Positions 1 through 4,934 of a DNA stretch of 8,824 nt are shown in pieces (within the stretch, counting starts at the first letter, position 1; the number at the start of each line of letters is the position of its first letter). Position numbers and translations under genes: made by a program. Origin of the DNA: a bacterium (lineage in GTDB: Bacteria; Patescibacteriota; Minisyncoccia; Phycocordibacterales; UBA918). The notes under the pieces are model-generated. The model made no database searches. It saw only the letters and a program-made list of their open reading frames with translations, and had not been told where the DNA came from. The stretch is from contig JAIYEC010000005.1 of assembly GCA_027487145.1 (NCBI GenBank), positions 1 to 8,824 of the forward strand, in the 5' to 3' direction.

Positions 1-195
1 CTGGTCGCCGAAATGATGTGGACCTGCGATATCTTGTCTACCAATGACTGGAATGATGTCACGAGCTTCAAGTTCGCAGGGGTCGAGGCAGCTTGCGAAA
101 GAGTCGGGATGAATGACCTCAACTTCGGCGAACTGAAGAAATGCATCTCAGCCCTTGTCAAGGAGCAAACAATAAAGCTAGGTTTGTTTCGCTAA
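1..195 (+). CDS. 3' end of an unrecognised protein (partial at window start)
   Basis: Frame 1 is open from the first base to a TAA at 193-195, so the gene probably begins upstream of the window; ATG codons at 13 and 16 are possible internal starts. About 64 residues are visible. They are soluble-looking and mixed in charge, with no membrane segment; the end (GELKKCISALVKEQTIKLGLFR, written here as GELKKCISALVKEQ then TIKLGLFR) looks helical. There are three cysteines, but they are not arranged as CxxC. I do not recognise the family. The best support that this is a real gene is the strong rho-independent terminator that starts 23 nt after the stop codon on the same strand. With so little sequence, a chance open frame ending near a terminator cannot be excluded. 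Confidence 0.45.
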   Translation: MVAEMMWTCDILSTNDWNDVTSFKFAGVEAACERVGMNDLNFGELKKCISALVKEQTIKLGLFR

Positions 196-217
196 CACAC
201 CACGCCGCGAAACGGAG

Positions 218-256
218 AACACCCCGCTCTCGCACGACGGCGGGGTGTTTTCTTTT
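218..256 (+). terminator. Intrinsic terminator after the first gene
   Basis: AACACCCCGC (218-227) pairs perfectly with GCGGGGTGTT (240-249) across a 12-nt loop. A T-rich tract (248-256, interrupted by one C) follows. The GC-rich 10-bp stem plus U-tract is a textbook rho-independent terminator and faces the reading frame that stops at 195. Confidence 0.88.
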
Positions 257-260
257 ACAA

Positions 261-286
261 AAAACTACCTGTATACAGGTAGTTTT
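261..286. terminator. Perfect 26-bp palindrome, probable bidirectional terminator or operator
   Basis: The half-site AAAACTACCTGTA (261-273) is followed directly by its exact reverse complement (274-286). As RNA it folds into an ACTACCTG/CAGGTAGT stem with a 4-nt loop, flanked by AAAA and TTTT, so it could stop transcription from either side. It sits only 4 bp after the T-tract of the preceding terminator, which makes a second terminator partly redundant. The alternative is a dyad operator for the helicase promoter about 57 bp downstream. The symmetry is certain; its function is inferred. Confidence 0.6.
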
Positions 287-342
287 AGACATATCTTTGT
301 TAAGCTTCAACAGTTAACTGGGCTTTGAATAATAACAAATAG

Positions 343-371
343 TTGACTTATTTACTCACTCGTGTTATTTT
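343..371 (+). promoter_or_regulatory. Sigma70-type promoter of the DEAD-box helicase
   Basis: TTGACT (343-348) matches five of six bases of the -35 consensus. A 17-bp spacer separates it from TATTTT (366-371), a fair -10. Transcription would start near 378. Upstream of the -35 lies a small dyad, CAGTTAACTG (311-320), flanked by TTCAA (306-310) and TTGAA (325-329), which could be a regulator site. Apart from the two hairpins, this promoter and the leader, I see nothing else in the 298-bp gap between 196 and 493. Confidence 0.6.
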
Positions 372-474
372 ATAAGCACGCTTTTGTCACTTGTGTGGGG
401 CCATTAGCTGCAGTCGTTACGCCATTTAGGCTTCCCTACTGATTTATATACCTGCACGCCCCGAGTCACTTGTG
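371..474 (+). repeat. Pair of imperfect direct repeats in the helicase leader
   Basis: Copy 1 (371-395) begins TATAAGCACGC and ends TTTTGTCACTTGTG. Copy 2 (447-474) begins TATACCTGCACGC and ends CCGAGTCACTTGTG. The order of elements (TATA, GCACGC, GTCACTTGTG) is the same in both, which suggests a local duplication rather than chance. The core 10-mer is exact. Confidence 0.5.
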
Positions 475-493
475 ACTCACTAATCTAAATTTA
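378..493 (+). promoter_or_regulatory. Long 5' leader of the helicase with duplicated motif and start-proximal hairpin
   Basis: The inferred leader is about 115 nt, much longer than the 1-22 nt leaders inferred elsewhere in the window. GTCACTTGTG occurs twice, at 386-395 and 465-474, and GCACGC precedes each copy (376-381 and 454-459), giving an imperfect duplication offset by 78-79 nt. The second copy is embedded in a perfect 7-bp inverted repeat, GAGTCAC-TT-GTGACTC (463-478), which ends 15 nt before the ATG. The GTCAC of the first copy could instead pair with GTGAC at 472-476, so two alternative folds are possible. GCCATTAGCT (400-409) and GCCATTTAGGCT (421-432) form a second related pair. 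No Shine-Dalgarno is seen before the ATG. DEAD-box helicase mRNAs in other bacteria often have long regulatory leaders; a regulatory role here is inference. Confidence 0.45.
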
Positions 494-1825
494 ATGCAAA
501 CAAATAATTCTAGACGTCCTTCAACCGGACGCCGTCCTTCTTCTGATTTTTCTCGTCGCCCTAGCTCAGCTGGTGCGGGCGGAGAACGCCGAAGCTTTAA
601 TCGTGATACTCAGGCTAGCACTGGCGGTGACCGTCGCCGTTTTGGTACCCGCCGTCCCTCAAGCAGCCGTAGTGGCGGTGGCGCGCGGCCATCAGGTGGT
701 CGTGGTCGTAAGCAACCAAGCTTCGACCCATCTCAATACATCAACAAAAACCCAGTTAGCGCTACTCCAGAGGTAGCCTACCAGCCAAAGCACACCTTCC
801 GAGATTTCAAGCTTGATAAACAAATTTCAGATAATGTTCTCGCGCTTGGTATTGAAAATCCATCACCAATCCAAGATCAAATCATTCCTCTTATTATTGA
901 GGGAAAGGATGTAATTGGTCTTGCTGAAACAGGTACTGGAAAAACAGCTGCCTTTCTTCTTCCTCTCATCGACAAAACTATGCGTGAGAAGAATCAGGTA
1001 ACACTTATCCTTACCCCAACTCGAGAGCTTGCGCTTCAAATTGAAGCAGAGTTTCGTAAATTTGGTGCTAATCTCAAGCAGTTCTCAACTACCTGTGTAG
1101 GTGGGACAAACATCAATCCTCAACTGCGGGCACTTCGCCGAAACAACCACTTCATCATTGGTACTCCAGGACGTATTCTTGACCTCATCGAGCGAAAGGC
1201 ACTCCGACCAAACATCATCACGAACGTCGTACTTGATGAAGCTGATAGAATGCTCGATATGGGATTCATCCATGACATGCGAAAGATCTTGGCTGGTGTT
1301 TCAGCTAATCGTCAGACCCTCTTTTTCTCAGCTACGATGACAGATGAGGCTGAACGTCTTGTAAACGACTTCATGCGAAATCCAAAGACCATCTCAGTAA
1401 AAAAGAGTGACACGACGAAAAGTATCGCTCAAGACGTGGTACTCTTTGAACACACTCACAAATTTGACACCCTCCTTGCTCTTCTCTCAAAAGACGAGCT
1501 CAAGCGTGTCATCATCTTTGGTTCAATGAAGCATAGTGTTGAAAAACTATCTCAAGAACTTTACAAAAATGGCATCAAGGCTGAATCAATTCACGGCAAC
1601 AAGAGTCACGGGCAACGTCAGCGTTCTCTTAACGCCTTCAAGAGTGGTCAGGCTCGTGTTCTCGTTGCAACTGATGTGGCAGCTCGTGGAATTCACGTCG
1701 ATAATGTTACCCACGTTATCAACTACGATCTTCCGAACACCTTCGATGACTACGTACACCGCATTGGACGTACTGGTCGCGGAACCATGCGAGGTGAAGC
1801 ACTTACCTTCGTACCAAGACACTAA
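494..1825 (+). CDS. DEAD-box ATP-dependent RNA helicase with Arg/Ser/Gly-rich N-terminal tail
   Basis: This cytoplasmic ATP-driven RNA-unwinding and RNP-remodelling enzyme, of the RhlE/CsdA-like superfamily 2 group, has 443 residues. All diagnostic motifs are present: a Q motif ending PSPIQ (123-127), Walker A AETGTGKT (144-151), PTRELA, TPGR, DEAD (248-251), SAT (279-281), ATDVAARGIH (392-401) and HRIGRTGR (422-429). Motif V has His401 where Asp is usual; some bacterial homologues also have His. Residues 1-80 form a disordered basic tail with RRPS repeated at 7, 13, 21 and 53, plus GGRGRK, probably for RNA binding. Bacterial relatives usually carry such a tail at the C-terminus, whereas here the protein ends only 14 residues after motif VI. 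The ATG at 494 is the first plausible start, lacks a Shine-Dalgarno and lies below a 115-nt leader. The gene appears monocistronic, ending at a palindromic terminator. Confidence 0.97.
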   Translation: MQTNNSRRPSTGRRPSSDFSRRPSSAGAGGERRSFNRDTQASTGGDRRRFGTRRPSSSRSGGGARPSGGRGRKQPSFDPSQYINKNPVSATPEVAYQPKHTFRDFKLDKQISDNVLALGIENPSPIQDQIIPLIIEGKDVIGLAETGTGKTAAFLLPLIDKTMREKNQVTLILTPTRELALQIEAEFRKFGANLKQFSTTCVGGTNINPQLRALRRNNHFIIGTPGRILDLIERKALRPNIITNVVLDEADRMLDMGFIHDMRKILAGVSANRQTLFFSATMTDEAERLVNDFMRNPKTISVKKSDTTKSIAQDVVLFEHTHKFDTLLALLSKDELKRVIIFGSMKHSVEKLSQELYKNGIKAESIHGNKSHGQRQRSLNAFKSGQARVLVATDVAARGIHVDNVTHVINYDLPNTFDDYVHRIGRTGRGTMRGEALTFVPRH

Positions 1826-1827
1826 GT

Positions 1828-1869
1828 ATTATAAAAAGACCGCACTCATGAGTGCGGTCTTTTTATAAT
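1828..1869. terminator. Perfect 42-bp palindrome: shared bidirectional terminator
   Basis: The dyad is centred between 1848 and 1849. The core arm GACCGCACTCA is followed by its exact complement, with A5 on the 5' side and T5 on the 3' side, and the symmetry extends out to ATTAT/ATAAT. It therefore terminates the + strand helicase (stop at 1823-1825) and the - strand 87-aa gene, whose TAA (1863-1865) lies inside the arm. Confidence 0.93.
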
Positions 1870-2126
1870 TCATCATATTCACGCACTTCATTGAGATCCA
1901 AGATGCCTTCTTCGTGTAACTGTTCTTGGATTTGAGCAGCTTTAAGAATTCCTTCTCGCGTAACACACAGTATATCATCGAGGGTCCCTTCTCGGCCGCT
2001 ACTGACTAAGAACCACTTTACGCGAGCGTATTCTAGTTCACTGTAGAGAAGTTGTTTCTCCATACTCTTTAATAATACCGTGGTTTGAGAAGTTGTGAGC
2101 ACCAGAGTGGTTATAACTTTATCCAT
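1863..2126 (-). CDS. Small hypothetical protein, 87 aa
   Basis: I do not recognise this family. The protein begins MDKVITTLVLTTSQTTVLLK and looks largely helical. The middle contains a basic/aromatic stretch (ARVKWFLVSSGREG), and the C-terminal third is acidic (EQLHEEGILDLNEVREYDEL). There is no signal peptide, and the single Cys argues against a zinc site. Support for a real gene: GAGG lies 8 nt before the ATG (complement of 2135-2138), one of the few clear Shine-Dalgarno sites here; a possible -10 lies just upstream; and its stop falls inside a bidirectional terminator shared with the convergent helicase. It is divergent from the nuclease gene, with only 28 bp between the two start codons. 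Confidence 0.65.
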   Translation of the reverse strand: MDKVITTLVLTTSQTTVLLKSMEKQLLYSELEYARVKWFLVSSGREGTLDDILCVTREGILKAAQIQEQLHEEGILDLNEVREYDEL

Positions 2127-2145
2127 ATTTTAGGCCTCATGGTAC

Positions 2146-2151
2146 CGTATA
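2146..2151 (-). promoter_or_regulatory. Possible -10 element for the 87-aa gene
   Basis: On the - strand TATACG (2151-2146) would place a transcription start near 2139, giving a leader of about 13 nt that just includes the GAGG ribosome site. There is no good -35, and TG lies two bases upstream instead of one. The element nearly touches the divergent nuclease start codon at 2155. Confidence 0.3.
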
Positions 2152-2154
2152 GAC

Positions 2155-2679
2155 ATGCAGCGACTTATATTTTCCCTCCTTATTTTGGTTACGCTTTTCT
2201 TTGGTTCAGAGTATTTCACACCACCCAAGACCCCTTCCAAGACCAGCCATGAACGAAAAGAGGTACTTGTACAGTCTGTTATTGATGGTGACACTATCAT
2301 CATTGCAACCGAATCAGGAGACCAGAAAGTCCGCTTGATAGGTATAGACACCCCTGAAGTCGACCCCGCCCAAGGTGGACCTGAGTGTTACGCAAAAGAA
2401 GCAAGCGAGTACCTGAGAGGACTACTTCAAGACTCTCTTGTCTTACTCGAAGTAGATTCTTCTCAAGCTGACAGTGATACATACGGTCGACTGTTGCGAT
2501 TTGTATTCCGAGCTGATGGAACCAACGTAAACAAACTTCTTGTTGAAAACGGGTACGCCACAGAGTTCACCTATGACACTCCGTATCAGTATCAATCAGA
2601 ATTCATTGCAGCTCAAAGAACTGCCCAAGAACAAAAGCGAGGATTATGGTCTGCTTGCTCCGGCTACAAAAGATACTGA
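2155..2679 (+). CDS. Exported staphylococcal nuclease-like (SNase, TNase) endonuclease
   Basis: A Ca2+-dependent nuclease that cleaves DNA and RNA phosphodiester bonds, predicted to act outside the cytoplasmic membrane. Residues 1-22 form a hydrophobic signal peptide or membrane anchor, followed by a Pro/Lys linker. In the SNase fold (about 36-170), the Micrococcal-nuclease catalytic and Ca2+ residues are all recognisable: Asp46 in DGDT, Arg60, Asp65-Thr66 and Glu68 in IDTPE, and Arg112 in TYGR. The late motif RGLW is also present. Cys79 and Cys168 sit where many exported bacterial SNases have a pair and may form a disulfide. The 174-residue length is normal. No Shine-Dalgarno precedes the ATG, and an in-frame TAG at 2131 limits upstream starts. 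Its last 16 bp overlap the convergent kinase gene, with no terminator visible between them. In a nucleotide-auxotrophic CPR cell a role in nucleic-acid scavenging is plausible, but that is inference. Confidence 0.95.
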   Translation: MQRLIFSLLILVTLFFGSEYFTPPKTPSKTSHERKEVLVQSVIDGDTIIIATESGDQKVRLIGIDTPEVDPAQGGPECYAKEASEYLRGLLQDSLVLLEVDSSQADSDTYGRLLRFVFRADGTNVNKLLVENGYATEFTYDTPYQYQSEFIAAQRTAQEQKRGLWSACSGYKRY

Positions 2680-3050
2680 GTAAAAATGAGTATGCCCACT
2701 ACCGCTGCTGCAACTGCAGAGATAAGAACCGCTCCAGCGGCTACATCTTTTGTATCCCTTGCATAGGGGTGATACTCCGGTGATGTGAGATTGATATCAA
2801 TTTCAATCGCAGTGTTAAATGCTTCAGCTACTAAGACAAGTGCTCCAGCCAAAATTAAAAGAATCCAATCAATGTATGCTAACTGTAGGTACCACCCCAA
2901 GCCAATCGCTGCGAAAAATATCACCAGCTGAATCCAGGCGTTAGGCGTTGTCTTAACAAAGAGCCATAGTCCCCTCCCTGCATGCGCAAAACTTCGAGCT
3001 CTCTTAATCAGTGAAAGTTGCCTGGGTGTGACTGTAGCTCTGTGTTTCAT
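2664..3050 (-). CDS. dgkA: Diacylglycerol/undecaprenol kinase, DgkA family
   Basis: A small integral-membrane lipid kinase that phosphorylates diacylglycerol or, in many bacteria, undecaprenol, returning the lipid carrier to the pool used for cell-wall and surface-glycan synthesis. The 128-residue length fits the family (E. coli DgkA has about 122). It has a basic amphipathic N-terminus (1-36), three membrane helices (about 37-57, 60-79 and 104-126) and the family signature EAFNTAIE (76-83), followed by PE (91-92) and KDVAAGAVL (101-109). These correspond to the conserved catalytic Glu/Asn and Lys-Asp positions. The longer substrate loop is closer to the undecaprenol-kinase type, but the substrate cannot be fixed from sequence. 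The ATG follows the stop of the MgtC-like gene after 1 nt, so the two are surely co-transcribed and probably translationally coupled. It overlaps the convergent nuclease by 16 bp. Confidence 0.95.
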   Translation of the reverse strand: MKHRATVTPRQLSLIKRARSFAHAGRGLWLFVKTTPNAWIQLVIFFAAIGLGWYLQLAYIDWILLILAGALVLVAEAFNTAIEIDINLTSPEYHPYARDTKDVAAGAVLISAVAAAVVGILIFTQYLL

Positions 3051-3051
3051 A

Positions 3052-3561
3052 CTATTTTTTCTTTGCCCGTGTTTTCTTGGTTGGAGGTTCTATTACCTGC
3101 TCAACTGTTTCGATTTGGCTTTGGATGTGACGCACTCGCGGAATAAGCACCCCAGCAATTCCCGAAATAACTGCAATGCCATAAAAACCAAAGCCGATGA
3201 GCATACCAACCGCTCCGGCAAACCAGAGACTAGCTGCCGTGGTGAGGTTACGTACACCTGTCCCCTCTTTTAAAATAAGTCCTGCTCCCAAGAATCCAAT
3301 CCCCGACACAATCTGGGCAGCGATTCGTGACTCTGACTGTGGGTCAACGGTCATAGAGAGAAAGGTAAATATCATTGACCCCGTTATCACAAACATGTTG
3401 GTGCTGATTCCAGCATCTTTATGACGAAACTCTCGCTCAGCTCCCATGACATACCCAAGAAAGAGACTCAAGAGAAGCGCCTTAAGAAATACTATTGTGA
3501 GTGGATTAATGGGACCAAAAAAATCTACGATGTATGCAAGGTACGGTGCGACGTATTCCAT
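3052..3561 (-). CDS. MgtC/SapB-like inner-membrane protein
   Basis: A polytopic membrane protein of the MgtC/SapB/YhiD family, whose members modulate F-type ATPase, Mg2+ homeostasis or acid and virulence responses; the role here is unknown. With the ATG at 3559-3561 it has 169 residues. Family motifs are clear: GAERE (40-44), AGIST (50-54), VSGIGFLGAG (85-94), LKEGTGVRNLTTAASLW (97-113) and a Gly/aromatic final helix. Asn105 replaces the usual Gly of GLTTAAS. Four to five membrane helices are expected between 23 and 142. The C-terminal cytoplasmic domain of classical MgtC is absent and is replaced by a short basic tail, TKKTRAKKK. A GTG at 3601-3603 would add 14 residues, but an extended -10 lies between the two codons, so mRNA would begin 1 nt before this ATG. 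First gene of a two-gene operon with the lipid kinase. Confidence 0.92.
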   Translation of the reverse strand: MEYVAPYLAYIVDFFGPINPLTIVFLKALLLSLFLGYVMGAEREFRHKDAGISTNMFVITGSMIFTFLSMTVDPQSESRIAAQIVSGIGFLGAGLILKEGTGVRNLTTAASLWFAGAVGMLIGFGFYGIAVISGIAGVLIPRVRHIQSQIETVEQVIEPPTKKTRAKKK

Positions 3562-3568
3562 ATCTTTT

Positions 3569-3577
3569 AGTATAGCA
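3569..3577 (-). promoter_or_regulatory. Extended -10 promoter of the mgtC-like/dgkA operon (near-leaderless)
   Basis: On the - strand TGC-TATACT (3577-3569) is an extended -10 within GTTGCTATACT, an 11-mer that is repeated exactly in the promoter of the zinc-ribbon gene at 8665-8675. No good -35 is present, as is usual for extended -10 promoters. The predicted transcription start, near 3562, is 1 nt before the ATG. Confidence 0.6.
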
Positions 3578-3606
3578 ACGTTCTCTGCATTTAATCTCAC
3601 CACATG

Positions 3607-3652
3607 TGAAATAAAAATAGCGGGGTGTATTCTCCCGGCTATTTTTATTTCA
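3607..3652 (-). terminator. Intrinsic terminator after the acidic-repeat protein gene
   Basis: GAAATAAAAATAGC (3608-3621) pairs with GCTATTTTTATTTC (3638-3651) over 14 bp, and GGG/CCC (3622-3624 with 3634-3636) extends it past a one-base bulge. The run of T on the - strand follows the stem, 5 nt after the TAA of the 410-aa gene. It separates that gene from the mgtC-like operon. The arms are nearly symmetric, so it might also work in the + direction, but no + strand gene ends here. Confidence 0.82.
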
Positions 3653-3656
3653 TCTT

Positions 3657-4889
3657 TTAAAACTCATCAAGAGCGTCATCGATGAGATCCCGCGCTTCAT
3701 CAATTAAGTCTTCTGCTTCATCCTCATCATTATCGTCAAGCGCGTCTTCTGCATCATTGAGAAGATCTTCTGCTTCCTCGAGAAGATCTTCTGCGTCACC
3801 AGTATCTTCTCCGTCGTCTTCAGCAGCCTCAAAGTCATCCCACGCGTCATCAAGCTCATCAAAAGCATCATCGAGCTCATCTTCTACATCACTCCCACTT
3901 TCTCCAATTGCGTCTTCTGCATCATTTACCAAATCTTCAGCTTCTTCTGCTAAGTCGAGAGCATCTTCATAGTCTCCATCATCGTAGGCTGCAATTGCAT
4001 CATCTAGTACATCATTAGCTTCATCAAGGATATCTTCTGCGTCACTGGTAGCTTCGCCATCCGCATCAGCCTCCTCGATTGCGTCTTCTACTTCATCAAT
4101 TCTATCTTCTACTTCATCAATCAAATCCTGAGCTTCGCTTTTGTCACTAGAAGATCCAGCGTAGTCAGCGGCATCGTCAGCATTTTCTTCTGCTTCATCA
4201 AGGAGATCGAGAGCCTCACCATTATCACCATCTAAGAAAGCTCGGAGTGCATCATCATAGGCATCTTGGGCATCTTTGAGTGAATCCTCTGCATCATCTT
4301 TATCATCCCCCGCGTCCATGTCATTGACGTCATCTTCGATATCATCAATCATATCGAGTACTTCAGACAGACGATCTTTTACTTCATCGTCATCATTATT
4401 ACTGCTTGAAGACTGATTATTCTTAAGTCTCGCCACTTCAGCCTTGAGGTCAGCAATCTGTTTCAGGAGAGAAACAGTGTCAGTGTTTCCAGTATTTGCT
4501 GGTGGTGTACTTGGGGTTGGTGTTGGTTTCGGTGTTGAAGTACCACCTCCTGCTATAAGCGTTGTATATTTTGCTCGAGACTTAGCTCCGAAATATCCGG
4601 TTGGAGGAGTGATCCCATTGGCGTTTTGCCACCGTATAAGTGCCTTTTGTGTTAAGGTTTTAAATTCGGTTGTTTCTTTTCCTTTCGAACCAACTCCTTC
4701 GGTCGCCACGGTATAGCCGCTGTTGTTAAGGTATTGTTGGAGACACCTCACATCTTCTCCGTTTGAGCCTAATTGTAAATCTTTGGTAAAAGTGCACGCT
4801 GCATGTGAGGTAGAAGGAAGTACCAAGAATAACCCGAGGACTGCCACACCAAGTAACATGCGCATATGTGATACTGCTGTGTTGTTCAT
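3657..4889 (-). CDS. Exported peptidoglycan-binding-like protein with three highly acidic repeats
   Basis: 410 residues. Residues 1-30 are a signal peptide (hydrophobic core LLGVAVLGLFLVL, then STSHA-A, a likely signal peptidase I site). Residues 32-112 resemble the PG_binding_1 fold, with GSNGEDVRCLQQYLNNSGY early and TGYFGAKSRAKY late. In CPR proteins this domain commonly marks secreted or wall-associated proteins. A Pro/Thr linker follows (116-135), then a short coiled coil (139-158), then an Asp/Glu-dominated helical region (165-410) made of three repeats. No enzymatic motif is visible. The protein should be strongly negative and elongated, suggesting a cell-surface or wall component, perhaps binding cations or basic proteins; that is inference. 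Met1 is supported by a -10 element placing the transcription start 2 nt upstream; Met9 or Met11 are alternatives. The gene is 45 nt downstream of the 107-aa gene with no terminator between them, so read-through is possible. Confidence 0.9.
   Translation of the reverse strand: MNNTAVSHMRMLLGVAVLGLFLVLPSTSHAACTFTKDLQLGSNGEDVRCLQQYLNNSGYTVATEGVGSKGKETTEFKTLTQKALIRWQNANGITPPTGYFGAKSRAKYTTLIAGGGTSTPKPTPTPSTPPANTGNTDTVSLLKQIADLKAEVARLKNNQSSSSNNDDDEVKDRLSEVLDMIDDIEDDVNDMDAGDDKDDAEDSLKDAQDAYDDALRAFLDGDNGEALDLLDEAEENADDAADYAGSSSDKSEAQDLIDEVEDRIDEVEDAIEEADADGEATSDAEDILDEANDVLDDAIAAYDDGDYEDALDLAEEAEDLVNDAEDAIGESGSDVEDELDDAFDELDDAWDDFEAAEDDGEDTGDAEDLLEEAEDLLNDAEDALDDNDEDEAEDLIDEARDLIDDALDEF
3660..4382 (-). 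repeat. Three tandem ~80-residue acidic protein repeats
   Basis: The repeat units cover residues about 170-246, 251-329 and 334-410 of the 410-aa protein. They align through a core beginning DAEDSLKDAQDAYDDA (199), DAEDILDEANDVLDDA (283) and DAEDLLEEAEDLLNDA (365), followed by a turn LDGDNGEAL, YDDGDYEDAL or LDDNDEDEA and a final helix. In the middle unit I count 36 Asp/Glu among 79 residues and one basic residue. The units have diverged at the sequence level, so this is an old duplication. The turn and flanking helices recall TPR-type hairpins without matching the TPR consensus well. Confidence 0.75.
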
Positions 4890-4897
4890 ATAACTAC

Positions 4898-4903
4898 AGT
4901 ATA
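4898..4903 (-). promoter_or_regulatory. -10 element (TATACT) of the acidic-repeat gene, near-leaderless
   Basis: On the - strand TATACT (4903-4898) puts the transcription start near 4891, 2 nt before the ATG at 4889. There is no TGN extension (CGG precedes it) and no convincing -35. It lies in the 45-bp gap after the 107-aa gene. Confidence 0.5.
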
Positions 4904-4934
4904 CCGTACTTACCTCAAAGTATGGTGTGAATTA

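Noticed and set aside
445..450. TATATA as a second helicase promoter
   Set aside because: Seventeen bases upstream there is only CCATTT, with no -35 match and no TGN extension.
573..776. 67-aa hydrophobic open frame overlapping the helicase N-terminus
   Set aside because: It is a +1-frame reading of CGT/GGC/AGC-rich codons of the Arg/Gly/Ser tail; Val/Ala richness is expected from that composition and there is no ribosome site.
1101..1340. Open frames inside the helicase on both strands (also 1085-1273 -, 1536-1868 +, 1586-1822 -)
   Set aside because: They are shadows of a helicase whose own frame carries every conserved motif.
2148..2153. TATAGA as -10 of the nuclease gene
   Set aside because: It ends 1 nt before the ATG, so transcription would begin inside the coding sequence with no later in-frame start that keeps the signal peptide.
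2729..2740. CCGCTCCAGCGG hairpin as nuclease terminator
   Set aside because: The stem is 5 bp with a tiny loop, no T-tract follows, and it lies inside the dgkA coding sequence.
3028..3685. + strand frames over the dgkA/mgtC-like operon (3028-3273, 3197-3424, 3446-3685)
   Set aside because: They are antisense to two clearly recognised membrane-protein genes and contain no domain of their own.
3682..3972. Ser-rich + strand open frame (96 aa)
   Set aside because: It is the antisense of GAT/GAA-rich codons of the acidic repeats, which read as serine codons. It has no promoter or ribosome site and is pure composition.
4275..4880. EF-hand or dockerin-like Ca2+ loop in DGDNGEAL and DDGDYEDAL of the acidic repeats
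   Set aside because: The spacing does not follow D-x-D-x-D-G-x-hydrophobic-x-x-x-E; these read better as turns between helices.
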